The notes beneath the pieces are model-generated. The model did not search any database. It saw nothing but the letters and a program-made list of their open reading frames with translations, and was not told the origin of the DNA. Both the position numbers and the translations under genes were made by a program. This document shows positions 37,116-51,324 of a stretch of 64,000 bases of DNA, piece by piece. The stretch spans positions 1-64,000 of the forward strand of contig RCTD01000005.1 in NCBI GenBank assembly GCA_014898415.1. Reading direction: 5' to 3'. The DNA comes from Stromatinia cepivora. Its lineage: Eukaryota > Ascomycota > Leotiomycetes > Helotiales > Sclerotiniaceae. How positions within the stretch are numbered: the stretch's first letter is position 1; each line of letters starts with the position of its first letter.

Positions 37116-37921
37116 ATGTCTTTACAAAGAGCTGTCGCTCCTCTGACATCATCAGCACCCATCATTTTCAGATTTGCCTCTTCACAATCATCAACCCCTG
37201 TGCGAGAATGTCGCTATATCTTTCGTCAATTCTCATCTTCCCGAATCGCGAATGCTGAGGCAAAACGCAAGATGCAGACAAGTACTTGGCAAACATACAC
37301 CCTGTCTGCCCCTCCACCGCCACCACCAGCCCGCGAAGCTGCTATCCCGGAAACATCCATTACCGGGGGAATTCCACAAGTTCACGATACCCGACCACCT
37401 TCTATCAGCATCACAGAAGCTGAAGCACAAAAGACGAAGCCCGTCAAGAAGAGACCTCGTTACAACTTCGTTCCTCTTAAGAAGACAATTTCCCTCACCC
37501 CACGAGCCGTGGAAGCTCTGCGCGACCTAAGCAACCAACCCGAGGCGAAGCTCATCAAGATTAGTGTCGCAAACCGTGGATGCAGTGGATCGGCATACGA
37601 CTTGAAATATGTTGAGAAGGGTGCCCCCAGCGATATCGTCCATGAACAAGATGGAGTTAAGGTGCTGATTGATCCAGCCGCACAACTAAAGATTATTGGC
37701 AGCACTATGGATTGGGTCGAGGATAGACTAAGCGCAAAGTTCGTTTTCGATAATCCAAACATCGGTAGGTTCCATTATAACTTCCATCCCATATCATCTC
37801 GTCTCTTGAGTGTCCGGACTAACAATGCACAGACAAATCTTGTGGATGCGGTGAATCCTTCATGACAAAAGACGAATCGGCTGCACGAGAAGCAGAAAAG
37901 AAAGCTTCCAAGGGCTTTTAA
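37116..37921 (+). CDS. ISA1: mitochondrial iron-sulfur assembly protein Isa1 (2 exons, 245 aa)
   Basis: Exons are 37116-37764 and 37833-37921, with a GTAGGT donor and a CACAG acceptor. The last 110 residues are an A-type Fe-S carrier domain: ISLTPRAVEALRDL, then NRGCSGSAYDL with the first ligand cysteine, KVLIDPAA and, across the intron, FVFDNPNIDKSCGCGESF with the last two cysteines. Isa1 works with Isa2 and Iba57 to form 4Fe-4S clusters for aconitase, lipoate synthase and others in mitochondria. The N-terminal 130 residues are long, Arg/Ser-rich and proline-rich, which fits a mitochondrial targeting presequence plus a spacer. Without splicing, the frame would lose the essential CGC motif, so the intron is well supported. 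Confidence 0.92.
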
Positions 37922-38408
37922 CTGTATGATACGATAGACACGACAGCTTTCGAACTTGTGATATAATGAGTATAAGCATGGGCATGCATTGGGTGGAGTT
38001 CAATCGGCGTCGAAGGACTGGCCTGCATTAAGCACGCTTTGGTGGGCATGTTTTATTATCGGATTGGCGATTAGGGGCAGCGATACCTTACAGGCAGGAT
38101 AGATTTGCATACAGTTGTACACAATACTGATGCCTACTTAATGCAAATGAAACTTCATGGCAAAAATGGACCCTCGTTGAACGTGTTCTTTCATGCTCTA
38201 TTTCACCTAGCACTTGTTAAGCACTAGTCAGTCATGGCTCTCCATATTCCTCCCCCATCACTACCTAGTAACCATCACCACCCCACAATGTTGATGTTGC
38301 TTTTCGGTCCACTCTCCCTAACGCCCTCAGGTTCTTCTCCACATTCCCATCATTCCCCTCATCTCTGAACTTCACGTCCTCTATTTCCCACCGTCAAACA
38401 CCTAACCT

Positions 38409-39020
38409 CTAAAACACACCCATCTCATAATCAACAATCCTAACATTCTGCAGGATCTCCCCCGCTTTCTTCATAAAGTCCAGATGTGCTGGATCTTCAT
38501 TCAAATAGTAATCTCGATCGGTGGTGGATGCGAAATGAGATACGAACCCGTGGGAGAAGCCGCCCTTGAAGGGGGTGTTAGCTGGGTGTTGCTTGTGAAA
38601 AGTCTGGGGTAGGAGAGTATGATATAAAGAATGGATAGATATGGAAAGGGGATCGCGGAAGAACTAGACAAGCTGAAGAAGGGGGGGGGGGGGATGGGGG
38701 AGTAGCGTAGAACGGTGATGAATGAGGGAAATAGGATATAAGGGCAGGGCGTAACACTACTTGATGGCCCTCTGGTGAATTATCCCTTCCGCCAGAAGAA
38801 TCTAGAATATATGGCTTTTTAGACTCTGGATGTATACAGAGAGCGGATAGTGAGAGCATGTGTTTGCATAGCTTTTAATTTCCAATTTGTTAGTTGATAT
38901 TCTTTCACAATTTTGCTATCATGTTACTAGGCTGGGTGAAAGGGACAACCATACATCGTCTATTTGATCTTTGTGGGTATTAGGTTTGAATTCAAAAAGG
39001 ACTATGTGGACGAGTGTCAT
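38409..39020 (-). CDS. stress-responsive Dabb (A/B barrel) protein (3 exons, 119 aa)
   Basis: Exons are 38955-39020, 38761-38871 and 38409-38591, encoding 22, 37 and 60 residues. The product starts MTLVHIVLFEFKPN, continues with a CIHPESKKPYIL segment and the conserved NSPEGHQ, and ends with FSHGFVSHFAS..DRDYYLNEDPAH and VDYEMGVF. These are the signature strands and the HGF/DRDYY/DPAH motifs of the Dabb dimeric alpha/beta barrel. Such proteins are small, soluble and stress-induced. Some act as enzymes, but most fungal ones are uncharacterised. Both junctions are in phase 0. The second intron contains a run of about 12 G (C on the coding strand). Homology alone defined the small first exon. 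Confidence 0.85.
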
Positions 39021-40399
39021 GATGGCGATGGGATTGATTTTGAATATAAGTAACGGCAAAAGAAGAGAGAACTGGGAGTACATCTCCGGTCACTCTTATC
39101 AGCCTTTTGGCGGGGTTGATGAGGAGGTCGGATTGTTATTGGGTGATCTGTGAGGATTAGTAAGTAGGGAGTGGTGGGGTGGCGGGGTGGACAATTGTGG
39201 TGATGTAACGTTTGCGTCGATAATTTTTACGATGATTATTAAGAACGAATGAATGAAACTACTAGGTAGCTTCATCGTCTAAACCAGCTACAGGGAAAGA
39301 TTTAAGGCTTTATGGCGCTTTTAGATATGAAGACAATGCTCGTGCTATTCTTCAAGCGGAGAGAGTTCATATTCAGCACTCCCCTGTCCCATCTTACAAC
39401 CGCACACCGGTCACAAATTCTCGCGCTTCTCCAATATCAATTCTATCACGGTATGGAATAGTTTGAATTATACTTGGCAATTACATGCTCTTACTTTCAT
39501 GTTATTGGATTTTATACCCAATCTTACGGCATTTGCTTCGCTACGAGGTCACTCGGAACCGAAAGCCTAAGTGGTTTATCTAGTGGAAGAAGTCCAGTTC
39601 TCACGTACCAAGATTGAATTTTAGACTCTATTGTATTGTCCCTTAGACTTTTGATTCCGAAAAAGTTGCAGTGTTTTTGCCCTGCAGTGCTGAACAAACC
39701 CCCCAAGCTAGGTGTCAAAATTAAAGGAGCTAGATGACTTTATTGCTTGTAAAGTTATGAAAAATGGAAAGTACTACTCCGTATGTAGACTGGATCATCC
39801 AATCGAATGGAAAGAAGAATGCGGTAATGAAAAGTGCGAGTAGACAGGTAGATTAGACGAATGAGTTGATTATCCCGAAATACGAACAGCAACCAAAAGT
39901 TACATTGGCGGGTCAAGAAAAGACTAGTAAATAGTAACCATGTCATCGTTGATCTACCTTCCTTTTTCCTTTTCAGTGCTCACAACCTCTATGGTCGAAA
40001 CCAGGTTATCTGATCTATAGAATAAGGTCTGGTGCAGGTATCAAGCACGAGGTCTCCATGTACCAGTGGACATCCCAAAAAAGCTGCTCGCGATCCATCA
40101 GTAGGTTGCAATATGTTCCGATAGTTCGGCTCAAATCCGCACCATGTACACAGGCCTACAACTCCGCACGCTAGCACAACACAGCACAGACGATAGGCTT
40201 CTTCAAAGCAGAGCTGTTGTCAATAACAATCAGATCTGTCCCATGATACTCCAACATATGGCTGATTGGATTTTGGCAAAAATTCTCAGTTTCAATGAAA
40301 ACTTAGCATTAGTTTTTCCCAGAAACTCCCTTCACTATCTACACGAATCTAATGCATCGATATGCGAGGAATTCTATTAAATGCTTACTTTGCTATTTA
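39021..40399. other. intergenic, no gene recognised
   Basis: Short frames of up to about 78 codons lie on both strands. None has a recognisable domain or plausible splice partners. Confidence 0.4.
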
Positions 40400-40409
40400 A
40401 CTGTTCTCT

Positions 40410-40939
40410 AGGCTGCGCAACAGGTACCTGCGGGGCGGATAATGGCTTTGGTGGATAATCCGTGGATAATTCATTGACGGGGTGCATAATTGAAGAATCT
40501 GAACGAGTATTTATGGATTATTTGTGGATTATCTACAAAGATTTATTAATCTATGAATAATCTATTTATCTATAGATTGATAAATTATCCATAAATAATT
40601 TATAGATAATCTATAGGTTAGTAAATAATTCATAAATAATCTATAGATATTTATTCAGATTTATGATTTTTATACTAATTTTTATACTAATTTTTATACT
40701 AATTTTTATACTAATTTTTATACTAATTTTTATACTAATTTTAAATATTTTCATAAATTATACAAATTATCTGTGGATAATCCATCAATCCGTAGATAAT
40801 CCATTTACCCATGGGGTAATCCGCAAATAATCCGTGGATAATCCATGCAGAGTGGATTATTTTAAAATCTCAATGGATAAGTCCACGGGGCGGATTATCT
40901 GCGGGTACCCGTGGGTAGCGGGTTGTTTCTGCGCAGCCT
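40410..40939. mobile_element. 530-bp non-autonomous DNA transposon with TIRs and TSD
   Basis: The element starts AGGCTGCGCA and ends TGCGCAGCCT, a perfect 10-bp terminal inverted repeat. It is flanked by the direct repeat ACTGTTCTCT (40400-40409 and 40940-40949). The inside is rich in GTGGATAATCC-type palindromes, contains a (CTAATTTTTATA)n tract at about 40670-40740 and encodes no transposase. The TSD length would suit a Mutator-like or hAT-like family. Confidence 0.85.
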
Positions 40940-41390
40940 ACTGTTCTCTGTCTTTGATCTTTTCCTATGCTGTATTTTGTGTTTTGAGAGCAACACTGAG
41001 CACGTATTATGTTTCTCTCGACCATCGTTATCATCAGCCTTTGTTTAACTTCTTCCTCTAGGATTGCCTTGCTAGTACTTTCATCGTTGTCCTTACTTTC
41101 GCTCTTTTCTTCCATCATTCTACAACAACATTCTGCATACGCAACAAGCGCTACACATTTTCTTTAGACCTTTCAAACTATCTCCTAGAATGCCAAAAAG
41201 CGACGCCTGGGTGGTCCGTACGAAACTCAAGAACATTAATAATTTTATAAATAATATTGTAAATAAAAGAATCAATATATACGCTTGATATGTTTTTTCA
41301 AGAATTATTATGCTTGAATCTACAGAATTTGATTTTATTGATATATTATATTTAATGTTTTGTCATTTATAAGAAAAGAGAGATTATTTT

Positions 41391-41615
41391 TATTGGAGGT
41401 CACGTATTTGAAGGTGATAAACCTTATAATTCAGAAGTAATGATTCAGAGATTATAATGGAATAAATAAATATCAAGTTATAATAGTAAAAGTTGAATGG
41501 TATAATAATATTATATATAATATTAAAGTACAGATTCTTAATCTGCAATATTAAGGATATAATCTTTCTATATATCTTTTCCGAATTCTTTTATATATCA
41601 ATGCTTTATTTTTAT
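41391..41615. repeat. dispersed repeat, copy without LTR insertion
   Basis: About 220 bp starting GGTCACGTATTTGAAGGTGATAA is repeated at 43130-43680 (interrupted by an LTR) and in part, inverted, at about 61975-62082. Confidence 0.75.
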
Positions 41616-41814
41616 TTGTCAATTTGAATAAAAGTTCATTATTTCAATTATTTTGATGAGTATTATAAAGGTTCTTTATTTCGAATAATCCTAATATTCA
41701 ACTAATTTAGATTTCTTTATTCGAATATCTATGAATTCAATGATTTTATATATACTAATAAATTTATAAAGTTTGATTTTATATTCGTATATTGATTGAT
41801 TAGATTGATTTGAT

Positions 41815-41945
41815 TGATTAGTTCAATTTAATCAATTTAATCAATTTAATCAATTTAATCAATTTAATCAATTTGATCAATTTGGTTAATTTGGTTGATT
41901 AAATTGATTAAATTGATCAAATCGATCTAATTGATCAAAATGATT
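41815..41945. repeat. (TTTAATCAAT)n with inverted continuation, hairpin-prone
   Basis: Five or more copies of ATTTAATCAA are followed by TTGGTTAATTTGG and then by GATTAAATT copies in the opposite sense. The tract could therefore fold into a long AT hairpin. Confidence 0.7.
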
Positions 41946-43219
41946 TAGTTGATCTTGTTTATTGTATTGATCTTATTATTCAGAATAAATATAATATATA
42001 TATATATATATATAAATTGTTTAGATCTATTTGATTAATTTGATCTAATCGGTCTAATTGATTATATTAATTATATTATTCGAAATGAGTATATTCTATA
42101 TATATATATAGACCTTTATATTATGAAATGATTAATGAGAGTTATTTATTATTCAATAACAATAACAATTTTGTATCTATGAAATATAAAGATTTTTCTT
42201 GAAATGTTATTTTCTTAATCAATATTCGAAAAAAAAACGATATACTGAATGTATTTTTACTTTGTTTTTTCATCGAAATAATAAAAATTATGATAAAATA
42301 TATGAATTCATATATATAAGTATTTAAAAACTATAAGAAATCTTATTAGCGAGTAGATTTATAATATAAAATGAATATAAATGAGATTTATCTCTTTCTT
42401 GGAATATATATTATTTTAATTATTTATTCTAAATCAATAATATGAATCAATTAAAAAGATACTTCTTTCGATTTAAATTATAATTTCATAAAGTTTATAT
42501 CAAAAAATAGATTTTAGAAGTTATTTTTAAAATATTATATAGTATTAATTAATAAAATAAATATATATGAATATATAAATGAAACTTTTTTATATTTATA
42601 ATTTGAAATACTAATATACTTCTTTATAAATAAATTATCTATTTAAATATATTAAAATGTTAATTTTATATTATAATATTTTTGAAATTAAATTGGAACG
42701 AATGAATGTATAGTATAATTTACCGGCTGTTCGAATATGATTATCAAAATAAAAAAAAGTCTATTTTTAAGGATTTTAAAATATAAATAATTACAAATTA
42801 TAATATTTTTATAAATTAAATCAATTTAATAATTCTATAAAGATTGTTATTTCAAAATAAAACTAGTAATAAAATTTCAATTATTATTATATATTTTATA
42901 TAAAAAATTTTCAAGGTTTTATATTATTTTTTTGATAATTTATTTATTTCCTTTAACTTTTTGAAATATGTATATATTCTAAATTATATTGTAATTAGAA
43001 TATATCGAAACAATTTAGATATTTTTAAAAAGTTTATTGAATTAAAGATTAATAATCAAGGAAAGAATAAAATATAATAAAAAGTAATTATTTTTATTTT
43101 TTCTTTTTCAAATAAAATGTACTTATTAGAGGTCACGTATTTGAAAATGATAAACCTTATAATTTAGAAGTAGTGGCTCGGAGACTATAATGGAATAAGC
43201 AATTATGAAGTTGTAGTAA

Positions 43220-43529
43220 TGTCACGGAAAGTCCTGTGATCCTCTGTATCCTACGAAGGATCAAAGGGTATGCTTTCCAATCGGAATGAAGGATCTTCTA
43301 GCCCTTACCAATCTCTCCGATTGATAGGGTGATCCTGATATACTAATAAACAAAGATCTAGCTTAATTAAGGTACATATCGGCTAGATAACCACTCATTT
43401 GTTCTATATATACAGCTCTTGATTCATATAATCAAGAGCAAGTCATTCAATTCTTTTACTCTACCAATCACGTGTACCACCTATTCCCCGATCCCTGAAA
43501 GTGCTCTGTAGTCATACTATCCCGTGATA
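43220..43529 (+). mobile_element. solo LTR (310 bp) inserted in the dispersed repeat
   Basis: It begins TGTCACGGAAAG and ends ATCCCGTGATA (CCGTGACA expected, one C to T change). It is flanked by AGTAA and AATAA, a 5-bp duplication with one G/A difference. It has near-normal composition inside an AT-rich island, a TATATATA box in the middle and CACGTG near the end. The same host repeat at 41391 lacks it. Confidence 0.75.
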
Positions 43530-44521
43530 AATAATAATATAGGATTGCATAGGGGTATTGTATTATATACAACTAATAATACTAAATAATATTCGGATTC
43601 AGATTCTTAATCTTCAATATTAAGGATATAGTCTTCCTATATACCCTTTTCGAATTCTTTTATATATCAATACCTTATATGATTGTAGTACGAATAATAT
43701 AATTATAGTATCAATAGTATTATATGAATTCGAATATAATATTTGAAGATTTATAATGATTTATGAATTTTATATTAAAGAATATAAATAAAATATTATA
43801 ATTTTATTATAAAGAGATATTTTTCTTAAAAATATTGATTCCTTTTTTTAATTAACATTTTGAAGTATTTAAAATGATATTTATTAAATTATAACAATAC
43901 TAAATAAAATAAAAGAATAATATATTCGTTTTATTTTAAAGTATAATTTATAATGAGAAGAATCTTATTAATAAATTATATAAAAGATTCTATAAAAGTT
44001 TTTGAAGAATTAAAACAATTTGAATATTTTTCGAAAATAAATATAAAAAATTCTATTCATCTCTGAATTCTATAACGATTATAATTACGAAATGAATAAT
44101 ATTAGTATTGAGGATTAATTAATGATTTCTATATTCGATAATAGACGATAATAATATAATGATTATTAAATATTGAAGTAATGATTATTAATATAGATAT
44201 TAATGAATTCCTATTTAGTTTATAAGGAATTTATAAAGAATGATAATATAATTCGATTCTTCAAACAGAATTATTCTCGAGAACATATTGTAATAAGTTT
44301 TATAATCTCTTTTAGGAAAATGAAACAAATTCAAATATTTTCAATTGAGATATCTATACTTTTTACAGATCATTATTTTGAATGATTAGAAAGGAAAAGA
44401 AATTGTTGAGTATATAAAAAAGAATTATATTAAAGAAAAGATTCGATAATTTTAAATAAAAAAGTATTAGATATGAGAACAATCAAGGATATAAAAAATA
44501 TAATATTTCTTTATGTAATAA

Positions 44522-44812
44522 TGTGAAGGAGGTAGGTCGAGATACGTGCGTCCCGATAGCACGCTACAAGGGGAAATGGGAATTGGAACTGATCAGATTA
44601 CATTGTAGAGGCTTCAAGTAGTAAAACTAGTAGGTTTAGATAATGATTTGGGTTGTGCACAAATGAGGTACAAAAAGACTAGTGGAAAAACGATTGATTT
44701 CTTTCAAGGAGAGGGGAGCAGAGCCCTCTCTTATATCTAACTAGAAGAGTCATGTGACCATATGACTACGAACTAGCTACGTGTTAGGCCTTGATATCCC
44801 AACTTTCTCACA
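44522..44812 (+). mobile_element. solo LTR (291 bp)
   Basis: This block of normal base composition in AT-rich DNA starts TGTGAAGGAGG and ends AACTTTCTCACA, which is TG..CA with short inverted termini (TGTGA/TCACA). It is flanked by ATAA on both sides. No internal retroelement sequence adjoins it. Confidence 0.65.
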
Positions 44813-45121
44813 ATAATAATAAATGTTTTAATAGTTATTGTAGAATAACTCTCTAAAATATCGAGAATTCTCAAAATCCTGATGTTTCTATTGGTCAATA
44901 AGATACTTGTTAAGCGAGGCGTCGCTTTTTGACATTCTAGGGGATAGTAATTACGTATAAATCCGTACACATTCCCCTCGGTCTTCACACCCAAAACGCC
45001 CAATAAATTCATCTTCACACCACTAACGCTATCAAAGTCTCCAAACTCCTATATTTCTCCATCTTTTCTATCACTAAAAGCAACCAAATAACCACATGAA
45101 GTAGCTCACAATTCATTTACA

Positions 45122-45245
45122 ACACATAGTCGGTATTGAAGACCACCGAGCGCGGGATCACTAAATTCCAGGAACGGAAGAATAGGAGTTAAGCAATTCC
45201 CAAGCCAGTTGTATGTACTACTGCCACGAGCTTAAGCATCAAAAA
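45122..45245 (+). other. 5S rRNA-like relic (tentative)
   Basis: The stretch has a 5S-like order of motifs: ACATAG, GCGCGGGATCA, GAGTTAAGC (like the AGTTAAGC of many 5S genes) and GTATGTACTACTG (like AGTAGTACT). The spacing before the AAGC box is about 13 bp too long, so it would be a pseudogene. Similarity is weak. Confidence 0.2.
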
Positions 45246-45259
45246 TGACACGCGGCTAT

Positions 45260-46285
45260 GTTATGCTTTACAGGAATTGAAGTTCTCAAGATGGCTTTGT
45301 TCTCAGCACTAATTGTAGTTCAACTTCTATCATTTTCTAATAATTTCTATATAGTTTTGCATATATCTAAATACTTCTATATTTTTAGAAATAACTTTTC
45401 ATAACTTTTTAGATTTCTAAAAGTTTAATTTTAGTTTTTTATTTTCATTCAAAATATAATCCCAATACTTTTATCTCAATGCTATTAATATAATTGATAA
45501 ATTCATAACCATATTGAATTTGAATAAAAGATTTAATGAAATCTAATTTTACTATTAATATATAGATATTGAAATAGTTAAAGTAAATAAAAACAATTTG
45601 AAAAATAAAATAAATAATAAGATTTCAAATCAATTATATAATTCAGAAATTCTCGATAGATTTAATAAATACTAGAAAATAAAAACTTTTCAATGATATA
45701 AATCTTTTTCTAATAAATTAAAATTAAAAAAATGAAATATATTATTGAGATGCTTTCATCAAACGAATTCGATTTCTTATCAAAAATATAATCAAATTTT
45801 CCAAGATTTTTTAAAAAATTAACATTCCCCAAATTCTGATTAGTTTGATTATAGTTCGTTTCTAATTACTATGTAATTAATAAAAGACCATGTATCTTAT
45901 CATAATATATATAATACTAAAATACAGAATGTAGAATCGAACTAGAGGGTCTGAATGTGAGATACCAGCTTCTATAGAATATGAGTTATACAAAAAGACT
46001 TAGACCAAGCTCACTAGTGAATGTTCAAAGTAGATTTAGCTCAACAATGTAAATATTCAAGGAGTTTTATTGAAATCAACGATGCAATCTATAGTACAAA
46101 TGAACTCTAAACAACCACATACGTTTGGTCCCCCGAAATAGTCCTCGAGTCCTATATGTTTAACATCCTATCTTTTCCTCTCGATGCGATATAGAAATAT
46201 ATAAACACCGTGCTGTAGAAAAAAGAATAAACCCCGAGAAAAAAAAAGACATCTATATCAACACGACCACAACTCATCCACCCTC
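45260..46285. other. AT-rich intergenic DNA, no gene
   Basis: Base composition returns to normal at about 45950. The last 200 bp probably contain the 3' end of the RTA1-like transcript. Nothing else is recognised. Confidence 0.6.
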
Positions 46286-47398
46286 TCATTTTCTCATAAA
46301 CATCTTCCCACTCTCCAACTCAATATCACTCCCGGCACTCTCCCTCTTCAAAGCTTCCATCCCTTGATTCTTACTTCTAAATTTAAAATTTGCCTCCGTC
46401 CACGCTCCTTGCATAGCAATTCCCGGATGCAATATGGTAAGTGCTCCTACCGCCAAGGAAATCATAACACCTTCTAAAACCATGAATTCCTCTTCGTGGC
46501 CCACAAAAAGTTCGCCGTGGAAACCACCAGATAGTTCTACACATCTATAGATGGAACGGATGAGGATTGTGACAGTCGCCAAGAAAAGTCCACCAAGAAA
46601 CGATTTAAAGACCAAGGAAGAGACGAGATCAATGTAGCGAGCATTCCAGATACCTTTTGCACAGCGAACTCTCCATGCAAATTCTGCACAAAGAATGGCG
46701 AAGAGGATGAGAGAAAATACTTGGAAAGCGAGACCTGCTAACATGATGTTTTTCCCCAAGTCACTATCAGTGGTTGTTTTGGCAGATGAAGCGATACCCC
46801 CACCAGCGGCTTGAAGGACTAACGAGATGATATCGCAGGTGCAGAAGATGATGGTATATGTCCCTGGCTTGAAACGAGAGATTTCATGGCCATATAGGAT
46901 GACGATTCGGGATAGACAGAGGTAGATTGCTGCAGTGAGGAACGCAGGGGCAATGGTTAGAGTGATGAGATACATGAGGAAGTAGTCGTTTTCGAAAGGA
47001 GAATCATGAATAAGAATCCTGGCTATGTAACCGATGATTTCTAAAATCTAAAGGGTTGAGATACTTAGCATTTTCATTCTTGCCATTCATTTCATTGAGC
47101 ATCCATTCCCTGTTGGGGTGTAACGAGAAGGCCGTGAGTAAAGTGTAGAACATACCAATCCAAGCAGTATAGCAACCATATATCCCCATGTTTTAAACTT
47201 GATTCCAAGCCCTATTTGTGCAATAAAAAATATCCCGAACAAAGCAGCAAAGATGGCATTTCCAGCGACATCGGGCAGGTACTCAAAACTTGACATGGAA
47301 AGATCACAAGTTTCGAGTGTGCATAAACTGGGGTCCATGAGTAAAGTCGCGTTACCGTAGCCACTTCCAGGGCCATCGGAATGAGTTAAATTAGACAT
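46286..47398 (-). CDS. RTA1-like membrane protein (2 exons, 334 aa)
   Basis: Exons are 47156-47398 and 46286-47047, and the 108-bp intron has a GTATGT donor. The protein has seven hydrophobic segments. Conserved pieces are the LEIIGYIAR motif right after the junction, APAFLTAAIYLCLSRIV, a DIISLVLQAAGGG segment and an IRSIYRCVELSGG motif, all typical of the RTA1/Rsb1/Pug1 family (PF04479). Members of this fungus-only family sit in the plasma membrane and are linked to resistance to toxic lipids and drugs or to sphingoid base export. Substrate cannot be deduced. The N-terminal stretch has an N-glycosylation site and a Cys pair before the first membrane segment. The gene lies at the edge of the RIPed island but shows normal codons and no stops. 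Confidence 0.9.
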
Positions 47399-48813
47399 TT
47401 TGAGGTCGTTGTGAAGTGTGTTGCGGTGCTGGTTTGTGTAGAGGAGGGAGCGGTGGTGAAAGGATGAGTATTATTTGAGAATGATTGGAGTTTGACATTT
47501 TGATAACTAGAGAATTTCACTTACCTTTAATATTCCCAACATCAAGGCAGTGCATTTTTCATGCCAATGTAGAAGTTCGGCATTACGGAGTATGTTACAT
47601 TGCGAAGCTTACGACGATAACAGAATTTATCACGGCCTACCCAGACAATGATACTTATGTCAGCCTTCAGTCAGCAAACTAATGACTACAATTGGCCCAA
47701 TCGTAGTTATGAAGGATGACTAGTTAGACTTAGCCACATCGAAATCCCCAGCGGCTCCAAATAAGCTTGGCATTATTCCCTTTGTAGTAGGGATAGGTCC
47801 TTTGCATAAGGCAGAGCTAGAATACAAGAATACAATCATAAAGTATAATATAAAGTCTTTGGATAGATTATACGTTACATTACGTATGTGACTTTCATTG
47901 GTCAATCAGAGAGCTTCAAATTTTTGGAATAATCTCGTTTTTTCTTTTATTAGTATCGAGTTTGATACCTAATTAAGATAAGATATTTGAGGATAAGATT
48001 AATTAATTAATTATAGTTTTGACAGATGAAGGGAAGGAAGTTCAGTTCAAAGGAGGAGGACCCTTTCAAATAGATATGAAGTTGTATGGTATGGTCCGCT
48101 CCGTATAGAAGAAATAATTCACCGAAAAAAACTCTCCTACTTGAGCCATTAATAATAAGTTACAGGGCGTTAGCTCCATATAGCTTTATATACAGTTTCA
48201 TACTTATATCTTCTATCTTCTTCCGCCTTATCAACCAACCAACTATTTATTCACCGACTTCCACCCATCTTTTCAATGAATCAAAAATATAAAATCTTTA
48301 TTGCACGTGATGACAAATCGATAAATCGACATACATATTGACAAACTGTTACTAACCAATGAAAATCTACTGGTCCGATTTCGCACTTCACTTCACAACA
48401 ACAAGGAACTTTATGCAGTGATATATGCATATGCATATGCATAAATACCACACACACACCACCAAAACAAATCAAAATTCATTAAAATGAGAAAAAAAAT
48501 AAAAGAAGAGCGTCAGAGTCATACCTACCTAATACGTAGATACCTCAAAAGATCTTCCTTTTCTTTCTTTCTTTCTCTTGTTTGAATAAATTCACTTCTA
48601 TCATCATATCAATTGATCTTTTATCAAGGGGTTCTCATCTCATCTTTTTATCTTCTTCTACCCTTTAAACATATTTCTTCCATTATCTAGGACTTCAATT
48701 CAATTCGATTCCTTTGAAAGCATCAACAACACACACATACACACTTCCAAGATTTTTCTCTTCCTTCAATCCAACAAATCAACCATCAAAAACTCTTCTC
48801 AATAACCGACAAA
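47399..48813. other. intergenic between divergent RTA1-like and homocitrate synthase genes
   Basis: This is the shared promoter region of two divergent genes. The right 300 bp are C/T-rich, like fungal leaders. A TATGCATATGCATATGCATA run lies at about 48425-48443. No gene is recognised. Confidence 0.5.
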
Positions 48814-50534
<1,721 letters not shown>

Positions 50535-51324
50535 ATGAAGAGGGGAAAAGATGAAATCTGATTTGAACCGAGTCTGTTCTGTTAGGGGGTAGCTGAATTC
50601 TTCCCAGACAAGACGGATCTAAAGGAAAGTAGTTGAAATCTTCCCAGATCCTGGTTCAGAAATGATTGAAATCTCCCTCGTGGATTCTTCATTTATCGGA
50701 ACAAAATGGCGGGCTGAAAAGTTGCTTGAGCTATTTGATATTTCTTTCCTTTTTATTTGATTTTTTCGACAGCCAATGACATCTTTCGCGGGATATATAA
50801 TTTCTTGCGAGGTTTGCTTTGCGTTGAATGGATACCTGGTCAACGTTGTGTTACATCATACAGTGGGTATGGGAGGCGAGAGGGGAGCATGTATTGCTTA
50901 TTCGATAGTCTGGAAATACAAAAGTATGCAGGTATTTCCATATATCTTGGAGAAGTTGACTGATTGAATTGGTGATTGATTATGCTTGATATGATGAGAA
51001 GAAACTTGAGAACAAGGAGAGTGATAAATTGACCACTTGGATTGATCTTCGTATTGTGCAATTGATGTCATTGAGAAACTAATTCCTACACATTAAAGCC
51101 GCATCCCTGGTTGAAAGCCTATCACCAGCCCCATCAATTCCATCAATTCTCCGGCCATTCCACCAAACCATGAACGTTTTCATTCGTTTCATTGCGCGGC
51201 CAACTAAAAACTCCACCAACCCATAATCATCATGTCATAGCAAATCCACATCTCCACATTTTCACACTTCCCAATCCCCGCCAAATATCCTCTCCCTTCA
51301 CACGAAACAATCCCCCCCCTTCTC
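50535..51324. other. intergenic between convergent genes
   Basis: This holds the 3' regions of homocitrate synthase and of the CFEM gene, which converge. No additional gene is recognised. Confidence 0.5.

Larger units (their letters stand above)
41177..44949. mobile_element. AT-rich RIPed island bounded by inverted repeats
   Basis: The outer sequences ACTATCTCCTAGAATGCC (41177 onward) and, reversed at 44949, ACTATCCCCTAGAATGTC continue as AAAAAGCGACGCCT. About 33 bp match with two or three differences, in terminal-inverted-repeat orientation. The interior is very AT-rich and non-coding, and it contains two solo LTRs and a diverged direct repeat. It may be a decayed DNA transposon, or two inverted copies of one gene start, since each arm contains ATG followed by a PKSDA- or SKSDA-like reading. 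Confidence 0.5.

Noticed and set aside
40870..41118. 82-codon reverse frame with charged N-terminus
   Set aside because: It runs through the TIR end of the 530-bp element and has no family. Likely chance.
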